From Clostridiales bacterium (GTDB lineage: Bacteria; Bacillota; Sulfobacillia; UBA995), in contig DOZU01000092.1 of NCBI GenBank assembly GCA_003517845.1, forward strand, positions 1-6,883: 6,883 nucleotides of DNA. Direction: 5' to 3'. The notes beneath the pieces were generated by a model, which had not been told where the DNA came from, searched no databases, and saw only the letters and a list, made by a program, of their open reading frames with translations. Below, one piece after another: positions 1 through 5,222 of this stretch. Each line of letters starts with the position of its first letter. Position 1 is the first letter of the stretch. A program made the position numbers and the translations under genes.

Positions 1-399
1 TGCCGCCCGCGCCGCGCGATGACTGAGGCGCGGTCGCCGCCGGTGGACTCTCTGCCAGCTTCGCCGGGTCGCCCGGTAGGCGGCAAGCGGTCGCAAGTTG
101 CACACGAATATCCGATAGGTGCCGGGGTATGGACGTTCGAGGGCCTTCCTCGACGAGACCCGGATGCGGTTAGCCTGTAACACGGCCGGCCATCTGGACT
201 CGAGGTCTCGCACCGCCCGGCATTCATTGAGTACCAGCGGGTAGCGGGCATCGTCGCCGGTCGTATTGCGCCAGCGCACGACGATCTCCCAGTCACCGTT
301 CCCCGGGTCCGAGGCCACCGCCATGCCCCGGGGGTACAGGCGGCGAGCCAGTTCCTCTCCCGAACGGTCGCCGGGTGGATAGAGAAAGAGTCTGCCCAC
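1..399 (-). CDS. Partial gene, third member of the YheC/YheD operon; N-terminal 133 residues only, family uncertain
   Basis: The frame opens with GTG at 399 and stays open to the left edge, so the C-terminus is missing. The start is supported by the Shine-Dalgarno AAGGGAG (408-414), 8 nt upstream, and by its position 18 nt after the stop of the YheC/YheD gene. The N-terminus reads MGRLFLYPPGDRS, followed by a helix (GEELARRL), a strand-like DWEIVVRW (about residues 36-43), then PLVLNECRAVRD (about 54-65) and a basic C-terminal part rich in Arg from residue 110. The order 'VVRW...VLN..RAV' recalls the region before the ligase domain in amidoligase or ATP-grasp-like proteins found beside YheC/YheD genes, including phiEco32-like COOH-NH2 ligases. 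That match is from memory and weak. The gene itself is well supported; its function is not. An envelope or spore-surface ligase is an inference from context. Confidence 0.7.
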   Translation of the reverse strand, partial: MGRLFLYPPGDRSGEELARRLYPRGMAVASDPGNGDWEIVVRWRNTTGDDARYPLVLNECRAVRDLESRWPAVLQANRIRVSSRKALERPYPGTYRIFVCNLRPLAAYRATRRSWQRVHRRRPRLSHRAARAA

Positions 400-407
400 G
401 GGCGGAT

Positions 408-414
408 CTCCCTT
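408..414 (-). promoter_or_regulatory. Ribosome binding site deciding the GTG start at 399
   Basis: AAGGGAG on the minus strand lies 8 nt before GTG. It sits in the 18-nt gap after the upstream stop codon and fixes the start of the left-edge gene, which would otherwise be missed because it is short, truncated and lacks an ATG start. Confidence 0.7.
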
Positions 415-417
415 ACA

Positions 418-1713
418 TCAGATAAGCCGGGCCAGATATCGGGCATAGGCCAAGGGATAGCGGAAGGTGGGACCCGATCCCCAACCCCAGGTCATGCGGT
501 AAGGCTTGGCATTGACCTCGAGGATGAACACCCTGCCGCCGCGGGTGACGGCCAAATCGACGCCGAGTTCGCCAAGCGGCTCGCCCAGCGCGCTCTCGAG
601 CGCCGATGGTACGCGGCGCGCGACCGTCCGGATCGACTGCCGCACCGACCGCTTGCGGACGACCCGAGCTAGCCCCAGTGCCGTGCCACCCCGGCTGACA
701 TTGGCCACCACCCGGCCCGGACCGGCCACCCGTGCGTATGAGCGGGTGATCCGCCAGCGATTGGCGCCATCTCTCTGTAGTAACACCCGGACGTCAAACG
801 GACGCCTGCCGAAAGTGGCGGCCGCGATCCCCTGTTGGACGAGATACGGCCGGTCGGCGAGCCGCTTGCCGCGCTCGGCGAGGAAATCGGCGATGGATCG
901 GCTGTGGCCGCCCGCTCCCCCGGCATACCGGTACTGGATGCCGGACCCGGAGAGCCGTGCGAGGCGGAGGATACCTCGTCCCCGACTGCCCTCATCGGGC
1001 TTGAGATAGACCTGCCGGTATTTGCCGAGCATCCGGGCGATCGCCTCCGGGGTGAGGGGCGCCGTCGCCGGAAGGTGGCGCGATAGGCTTGCGACCCCGG
1101 CCAAGGTGGAGTGGACGGCGAGTTTCCCGAGAAAACCGGGCGGGAAATACCGGCCAGGCAACTGCGCTTTGAGGGCGGAGCGGGCCCGGGCCACCTCCGG
1201 CCGGGCCTCATGGGCCCGGCAGGAAATCCGATCGTACACCACTTCCGGCAAGGGGAGCCTCCCTCGCCGCCAGCTGCCGGCCTGCCGATAGCAGCCGCGG
1301 ACCGTCCCATCCGCCCAGCCGATGTCAGCCGGACGGAACACATACGCCACCACGCCTGCCGCGTCCGCCCGCCTCGCGACTGCCCGCACCAGGGGTGTCT
1401 GGGGACCGAACGGCCGGCGTCCGGAACGGAAGGTGAGGATGCCCACCAGCGGTCCCAGGCGGATCCTCCCGTCCGCCGCCCGCCTGAGCCGCACCCGGAG
1501 CCCGGCCGGCAAGGAGAGGGCCTCGGCCACGGGCCGGGTGAGCAGCATCCTGGCGGGCGGCGCTCCCGCCGTGAGGCGAACGGAGACCGTACGCTCTCCC
1601 GCCGCCAGCTCGACTCCCGCTCCCGGCTTCTGCGCGAGCCGAGCGAGCATGGCCGGCGGTAGCCGCGCCTCGAGTTCGTCACCCGGGAGGATGGCCAATC
1701 GTACCCGGGTCAA
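418..1713 (-). CDS. YheC/YheD family ATP-grasp protein, full length (431 aa)
   Basis: This is a complete member of the YheC/YheD family, known in Bacillus subtilis as sporulation (mother-cell, coat-associated) proteins with an ATP-grasp fold; the substrate is not established. ATP-grasp enzymes usually join a carboxylate to an amine through an acyl phosphate. The N-terminal domain (about 1-85) leads into LGPLVGIL (86-93) and PFGPQTP (101-107), then PEVVYDRI (156-163). The ATP-grasp core follows: YLKPDEGSRGRGI (236-248, nucleotide-binding Lys and Gly loop), YLVQQGI (290-296), RPFDVRVLLQRD (304-315), VANVSRGG (336-343), and GELGVDLAV plus FILEVNAKP (381-404), with Glu399 and Asn401 as the expected metal ligands. 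No key motif appears missing. The TTG start at 1713 overlaps the upstream stop as TTGA and has a strong Shine-Dalgarno, so translation is probably coupled. Family confidence is high; substrate is unknown. Confidence 0.93.
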   Translation of the reverse strand: MTRVRLAILPGDELEARLPPAMLARLAQKPGAGVELAAGERTVSVRLTAGAPPARMLLTRPVAEALSLPAGLRVRLRRAADGRIRLGPLVGILTFRSGRRPFGPQTPLVRAVARRADAAGVVAYVFRPADIGWADGTVRGCYRQAGSWRRGRLPLPEVVYDRISCRAHEARPEVARARSALKAQLPGRYFPPGFLGKLAVHSTLAGVASLSRHLPATAPLTPEAIARMLGKYRQVYLKPDEGSRGRGILRLARLSGSGIQYRYAGGAGGHSRSIADFLAERGKRLADRPYLVQQGIAAATFGRRPFDVRVLLQRDGANRWRITRSYARVAGPGRVVANVSRGGTALGLARVVRKRSVRQSIRTVARRVPSALESALGEPLGELGVDLAVTRGGRVFILEVNAKPYRMTWGWGSGPTFRYPLAYARYLARLI

Positions 1714-2255
1714 GTCGCATCACCTTCCAGCACGTCGCCGGACAGGTCGAAACCAGCTTGCCGCGCGGCCCAGATGAGGGGGCGGACGATGGACCGGCGC
1801 CGGACCTCCGTTTGACCGAGCTGCAGGAAGACTGTCCGAGCCAGCTTGGAGTTCGTTTCGAGGAACCAGATGCGGCCGGAACGATCCAGGGCGAGATCGA
1901 TGCCCATCTCTCCCGAGGGACCGGCCGCCTCCATCAGCTCCCGGATGAACGCCGCCTGGGGACCGAACGGCCCGAAGCGGCTGGGCGCCTTGCGCACCAG
2001 GATCCCTACCGTTGGCCCCAGCCGAAGCGTGCGCCGGAGGGGGAGCCAGATCAACCGGAGGCGCGAGGGAAGGGGGAGGCCGAGGCGGCGGGCGAGCGGC
2101 CCCGGCAGACCGAGCCACGGGTCATCGCCTTGCACCCAAGGGAGGCGGGCGCGGGCCGCGCCAAAACGGAGGATGATCGGCCCGCCTCCGGCGATCTCAA
2201 GCCCCGGCGGCAGGCACAGTCGGTCGGCCGGCGCGCGGCGAACCCCGACGATCAT
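1710..2255 (-). CDS. Internally deleted YheC/YheD family protein (181 aa, central ATP-grasp core missing)
   Basis: The first part matches the N-terminal half of YheC/YheD proteins: LGPTVGILVRK (about 79-89) and FGPFGPQAAFIRELMEAA (94-111). It then jumps directly to the family's extreme C-terminus: GEMGIDLALD (115-124), IWFLETNSK (129-137) and VFLQLGQTEVRRRSIVRPL (142-160). In the neighbouring intact gene the equivalent blocks lie about 295 residues apart; here they lie about 36 apart, so some 260 residues are absent, including the ATP-binding Lys/Gly-loop region. The Glu-x-Asn metal motif survives (ETN). The Pro usual after Asn-Ser-Lys is Leu. The frame is intact, so this is either a decayed but still open gene, a trimmed protein with a non-catalytic role, or an assembly artefact. 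I chose ATG 2255 because the G-run at 2263-2269 is well placed for it; TTG at 2261 is the alternative and adds two residues. Confidence 0.8.
   Translation of the reverse strand: MIVGVRRAPADRLCLPPGLEIAGGGPIILRFGAARARLPWVQGDDPWLGLPGPLARRLGLPLPSRLRLIWLPLRRTLRLGPTVGILVRKAPSRFGPFGPQAAFIRELMEAAGPSGEMGIDLALDRSGRIWFLETNSKLARTVFLQLGQTEVRRRSIVRPLIWAARQAGFDLSGDVLEGDAT
1719..1728 (-). promoter_or_regulatory. Strong ribosome binding site for the TTG start at 1713
   Basis: GGAAGGTGAT on the minus strand, 5 nt before TTG, lies inside the last codons of the upstream gene. It supports the TTG start and reinitiation across the TTGA stop/start overlap. The next TTG, five codons in, has no comparable site. Confidence 0.7.
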
Positions 2256-2364
2256 CGCCAACCCCCCCGGGTCCCCAGCATTCCGTCAACAGCTTATGAA
2301 AGCCCCGGGTGGCGGTACCGAGAGGAGCGACCCATGGCGAGGGTCTACATCTGCCGCGCGCCTG
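2256..2364 (-). other. Intergenic gap between nitroreductase and the YheC/YheD operon
   Basis: This 109-nt gap lies between two same-strand genes. It contains a sigma-K-like promoter candidate (separate entry) and a run of seven Gs just before the downstream start. I see no convincing hairpin with a T-run that would terminate the nitroreductase transcript. Confidence 0.5.
2290..2316 (-). promoter_or_regulatory. Candidate sigma-K-like promoter for the YheC/YheD operon
   Basis: On the minus strand AC (2316-2315) is followed by exactly 16 nt and then CATAAGCTG (2298-2290). The B. subtilis sigma-K consensus is AC, 16-17 nt, CATAnnnTA, so this differs at one position (final G for A). Transcription would start near 2283, about 28 nt before the ATG at 2255, leaving room for the ribosome binding site. 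The fit with a spore-coat-type gene family is suggestive, but short motifs like this arise by chance. Confidence 0.3.
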
Positions 2365-2901
2365 TCAGTCGCGGAACTCCACGACCTCCTCCAGCGGACG
2401 GCGCTCGCGCGGCCGAGGGGCGCCGGCGGGCACGCCCACGGCGATGATGGCCACCGGGCGCAGGGCGGGCGGCAGGTCAAGCGCCGCGGTTGCCTGGTCC
2501 TCGGCGAACGCCCCCACCCAGCAGGTGCCGTATCCGAGACTCACCGCTGTCAACAGGATGTTCTGAATGGCGGCTGCCGTGTCTTGCAGGGCGTACAGGG
2601 AGGTGCCCCGGGATCCGTACCGGCTTTCGGTGCGGGGCAGGTCCGCCAGGACGACGATGGCCACAGGAGCCGCGGCCACGAAGCTCTGTCCATGGGCGGC
2701 CTGGGCCAGGCGCTGGCGGAGATCGGCGTGGCGCACCACCAAGAAGCGCCAGGGTTGCCGGTTGCCGGCGCTGGGAGCCTGCACGGCGGCAGACAGCATT
2801 GCCCGCAGGTGTTCCTCGGGGATGGGCGCCGGCTTGAACTGGCGTACGCTCACTCGACCGGCAATCGCCTGCGCCAGCGGGAAGTTATCGGCATTGGTCA
2901 T
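2365..2901 (-). CDS. Nitroreductase family FMN-dependent oxidoreductase (178 aa)
   Basis: This is a small flavoprotein of the nitroreductase superfamily, expected to bind FMN as a homodimer in the cytoplasm and to reduce nitro-aromatics, quinones or an unknown electrophile with NAD(P)H. Visible motifs are RVSVRQF (16-22, FMN phosphate contacts), APSAGNRQPWRF (42-53, the classic PSxxNxQPW block), DTAAAIQNILLTAVSLGYGTC (107-127, dimer and FMN helix) and the C-terminal VGVPAG with an RRPLEEVV tail (155-174). The length fits the short single-domain subgroup. An open frame extends to 3081, but the first family-like residues follow the ATG at 2901, which has GGAGGAG 10 nt upstream (2912-2918). The gene is divergent from the transporter. 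The physiological substrate cannot be read from the sequence. Confidence 0.93.
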   Translation of the reverse strand: MTNADNFPLAQAIAGRVSVRQFKPAPIPEEHLRAMLSAAVQAPSAGNRQPWRFLVVRHADLRQRLAQAAHGQSFVAAAPVAIVVLADLPRTESRYGSRGTSLYALQDTAAAIQNILLTAVSLGYGTCWVGAFAEDQATAALDLPPALRPVAIIAVGVPAGAPRPRERRPLEEVVEFRD

Positions 2902-2911
2902 GGACGGCGCA

Positions 2912-2918
2912 CTCCTCC
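2912..2918 (-). promoter_or_regulatory. Ribosome binding site deciding the nitroreductase start
   Basis: GGAGGAG on the minus strand, 10 nt before ATG 2901, inside a longer GAGGAGGAG. It rules against the 60-residue N-terminal extension that remains open upstream. Confidence 0.7.
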
Positions 2919-3041
2919 TCGGGAAGGTCCTCCTCCAAGCTACCGTGATCATTCCCGGTTCACGCCCCAAACCCTTCCGGCCGTACGCGATGAGTGGCGG
3001 CAGGAACCGGCGGTCGCGAGGTGGAAAGGGCGGGCGATGAG

Positions 3042-3048
3042 AGGAGGG
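3042..3048 (+). promoter_or_regulatory. Ribosome binding site deciding the transporter start
   Basis: AGGAGGG, 8 nt before ATG 3057. It supports this start over the in-frame ATG at 2994, whose extra 21 residues are charged, Gly-rich and unlike a transporter N-terminus. Confidence 0.75.
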
Positions 3049-3056
3049 AAGGCCGG

Positions 3057-4388
3057 ATGAACCGGACGCGCATGGTGGCATATAGCAGCGGTTCCCTCGC
3101 AGCAGCCCTGGCCTACCAGGCCTTTGGCACCTACGTCATGTTCTTCTACCTGGATGTGGTCAAGCTTAGCACCGCCCTGTACGGCCTCGGCTTCTTCCTG
3201 TACGGCCTGTGGAATGCCGTCAACGACCCGTTGTTCGGTCAGCTCTCCGATCGAACCCGCACCCGTTGGGGCCGGCGGACGCCCTACATCGCCCTCGGCG
3301 CCTTGCCGCTCGCGGTCGCTTTCTATCTCGTGTGGACGCCGCCTTTCGGACCGGATCAGATGGGGGCCCTTTTCGCCTATTTCCTCGCCACCATCTTCCT
3401 GTTTGACACCTTATTCTCGCTGGTCATCCTCAACTGGACGGCCCTCTTTCCCGAGATCGCCCGGACCCTCCGCGAACGGGCGGAAGTCGCAGCCTGGCGG
3501 GAGGCATTCTCGATCATCGGCCTGATCCTGGGGATCGCCCTGCCGCCGGTCATCTATGGGGCCCTGGGCTGGCGGGCGCTGGGAATACTCTTCGGGCTGC
3601 TCACCGCCGTATCGCTGGCGGTGGCGGTGTGGGGGGGGCGCGAGCGCCCGGAGTTCTCCCATGACCGGCCGCTGGGTCTCCGCCAGGCCCTCGGTCACAC
3701 CTTCCGCAACCGCTCCTTCGTGACCATCGTCCTGGCCAACACTTTCATCCAGTTCGCCTTCATCGTCCTCACCGCCACCGTGCCCTTCTATGTCAAGTAC
3801 GTGCTGGGCGGCGGGGGAATGGAGACGTCGATCATGTTGGGCGCGACCTTCGTCATGGCGCTGCCGATGGTGTACGGATGGGCCGGCGTGGCGGTGCGGC
3901 GGGGCGCCCGCTGGGCGCTGATGGCATCGACCGTGCTCTTCGCCGTCGCCCTCATCCCCTTCGCCTTCGTCCGCACCTTCGTGGGCGGGGTGGTCACGAC
4001 CACCTTGATGGGGGCGGGCCTCGCGGGACTCATCGTCCTCGTGAACATCCTCATCGCCGACGTATGCGACGAAGATGAACTGCGCACCGGCGCCCGCCGC
4101 GAGGGCATGTACTTCGGCGTCAACGGCCTGTTCATCCGGCTGGCCATCTCCTTGCAGGCCCTGGTGGTGACCGGGCTGCTCCACTTCGGAGGCTATGACG
4201 CCTACCTTCCCGTTCAGCCCGACACCGCCATCCTGGCTTTTCGGGCGCTGATGACCGCGGTACCGATCGCGGCCCTGGTCCTGACCTGGTTATGCCTGCG
4301 GGCGTATCCTCTACACGGCGCGCGCCTGGAGGAGGTCAGGAGCGCGGTCGAACGCTTGCACGCCGCGAAGGCTGCTGCCCGAAGTTGA
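3057..4388 (+). CDS. GPH-family (MelB-like) sugar:cation symporter, MFS superfamily (443 aa)
   Basis: This is an integral membrane transporter of the glycoside-pentoside-hexuronide:cation symporter family. Members import sugars or glycosides with Na+ or H+. About twelve hydrophobic segments can be placed (roughly 10-31, 40-61, 76-94, 103-126, 150-170, 172-193, 222-247, 257-280, 286-306, 310-334, 354-376, 392-415). Hallmarks are LWNAVNDPLFGQLSDRT (51-67, the conserved acidic segment that in MelB contributes to cation binding), WGRRTPYI (71-78) and DVCDEDELRTGARREGMYFG (335-354), which is typical of the second half of GPH proteins. Length is normal. The deacetylase follows 51 nt later on the same strand, so co-transcription is possible. 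No sugar hydrolase lies nearby, so the substrate is open. A run of eight Gs (3631-3638) lies inside the gene without breaking the frame. Confidence 0.93.
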   Translation: MNRTRMVAYSSGSLAAALAYQAFGTYVMFFYLDVVKLSTALYGLGFFLYGLWNAVNDPLFGQLSDRTRTRWGRRTPYIALGALPLAVAFYLVWTPPFGPDQMGALFAYFLATIFLFDTLFSLVILNWTALFPEIARTLRERAEVAAWREAFSIIGLILGIALPPVIYGALGWRALGILFGLLTAVSLAVAVWGGRERPEFSHDRPLGLRQALGHTFRNRSFVTIVLANTFIQFAFIVLTATVPFYVKYVLGGGGMETSIMLGATFVMALPMVYGWAGVAVRRGARWALMASTVLFAVALIPFAFVRTFVGGVVTTTLMGAGLAGLIVLVNILIADVCDEDELRTGARREGMYFGVNGLFIRLAISLQALVVTGLLHFGGYDAYLPVQPDTAILAFRALMTAVPIAALVLTWLCLRAYPLHGARLEEVRSAVERLHAAKAAARS

Positions 4389-4425
4389 TTCTGAACCGGA
4401 GGCCGGCGACGTACCCATGATGACG

Positions 4426-4432
4426 GGAGGAG
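4426..4432 (+). promoter_or_regulatory. Ribosome binding site deciding the GTG start at 4440
   Basis: GGAGGAG, 7 nt before GTG. Nearby ATGs at 4417 and 4420 are in other frames, so this site fixes the deacetylase start. Confidence 0.75.
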
Positions 4433-4439
4433 AGGGCCG

Positions 4440-5222
4440 GTGGTCGTCATCTGCCGTCGCCGCGCGGTCGTCCTGGCCGCCATCACCGTCCCGTTACTGG
4501 CGGCGGCCCTCGCCCGCCCGCCGGCGTGGGCGGCAGTGGGCCAAGCGCTGGTGGCCGGCGCCGGCATGGGCCGGCGACTGCCCGTGTATGCGGTGGCGAC
4601 CGCGGAACCGGTCGTGGCCCTCTCCTTCGACGCAGCCTGGGGGGCGGGGCGAACCCCGGAGATCCTGGCCATTCTGGCCGGCCATGATGTCCGGGCCACG
4701 TTCTTCCTGGTGGGTTTCTGGATCGACCGCTACCCGGAGATGGTCCAGAAGATCGTGGCCGCCGGCCATGACCTCGGCAACCATAGCGCCACGCACCCTC
4801 GCCTGGACGCGCTCGGCCGCGAGGCGATCGCCCGCGAGATCGGGACGGTTCACCGGCAACTACAGCGGTTCGGGGGTGGAGAGCCGTTCCTCTTCCGCCC
4901 GCCTTTCGGCGCCTTCTCCGACCGGGTCCTGGAGGTGGCGGAGGAACTCGGCTACCTGAGCATCCAGTGGAGCGTCGACTCCCTCGACTGGCGCCCGACC
5001 CGTCCCGAGCGCATCATCGAAAGGGTGCTGGACCAGGCGCATCCCGGGGCCATCATCCTGTTCCACAATGACGGCGAACACACGCCGGCGGCGCTGTCTC
5101 CCATCATCGATGGACTTCGGGCCCGCGGCTACCGCTTCGCGCCCATCTCGGAACTGGTGTACCGGGATCACTTCCGCATCGACCATCGCGGCGTCCAGCA
5201 CCGGCGGCCATCCGCCCGCTAG
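4440..5222 (+). CDS. PdaB-like polysaccharide deacetylase (NodB/CE4 fold), exported, 260 aa
   Basis: The N-terminus has a basic stretch (CRRR, 5-8), a hydrophobic core (9-25) and a possible signal peptidase site after AWA (29-31), so the protein is exported or anchored. The NodB domain spans about 57-240: LSFDAAWG (61-68), ATFFLVGFW (86-94), the metal-binding NHSATH (114-119; His115 and His119), RPPFGAFSD (153-161), WSVDSLDW (177-184) and ILFHND (206-211; His209). The segment LPVYAVATAEPVVALSFDAAWG (47-68) is characteristic of the PdaB/YlxY-type sporulation deacetylases as I remember them. CE4 enzymes remove N-acetyl groups from peptidoglycan or chitin-like glycans; PdaB is linked to spore cortex maintenance in Bacillus. 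Motif 1 has Asp-Ala instead of the catalytic Asp-Asp pair, so activity is uncertain. The GTG start has a strong Shine-Dalgarno. The stop overlaps the convergent gene's stop. Confidence 0.9.
   Translation: MVVICRRRAVVLAAITVPLLAAALARPPAWAAVGQALVAGAGMGRRLPVYAVATAEPVVALSFDAAWGAGRTPEILAILAGHDVRATFFLVGFWIDRYPEMVQKIVAAGHDLGNHSATHPRLDALGREAIAREIGTVHRQLQRFGGGEPFLFRPPFGAFSDRVLEVAEELGYLSIQWSVDSLDWRPTRPERIIERVLDQAHPGAIILFHNDGEHTPAALSPIIDGLRARGYRFAPISELVYRDHFRIDHRGVQHRRPSAR

Larger units (their letters stand above)
2902..3056. other. Divergent intergenic region between nitroreductase and transporter
   Basis: This 155-nt region must hold both 5' ends. Both ribosome binding sites are clear, but I found no convincing -35/-10 pair for either direction and no strong inverted repeat. 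Confidence 0.5.

Noticed and set aside
669..1682. A 337-codon minus-strand frame overlapping the intact YheC/YheD gene in another frame
   Set aside because: The Ser/Arg/Pro-rich translation has no domain, while the other frame carries all ATP-grasp motifs.
1703..1711. ACCCGGGTC at the start of the YheC/YheD gene, also present in the palindrome at 6715-6724
   Set aside because: It lies in coding sequence, and a GC-only core of this length recurs by chance in such DNA.
1846..3060. A 404-codon open frame on the plus strand running antisense to the short YheC/YheD gene and the nitroreductase
   Set aside because: It crosses two well-supported minus-strand genes, its translation is Arg/Pro/Gly-rich without any recognisable domain, and long antisense frames are expected in GC-rich DNA.
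2902..3081. A 60-residue N-terminal extension of the nitroreductase
   Set aside because: It is Pro/Arg-rich with no family similarity; a strong Shine-Dalgarno precedes ATG 2901, and the extension would overlap the transporter start.
3411..4184. A 257-codon minus-strand frame inside the transporter
   Set aside because: It is rich in His, Gln, Glu and Gly with repetitive composition, the typical shadow of a hydrophobic GC-rich membrane protein gene read in antisense.
4389..4439. A terminator or separate promoter between the transporter and the deacetylase
   Set aside because: No hairpin with a T-run and no -35/-10 pair is visible in the 51 nt; co-transcription is the simpler reading.
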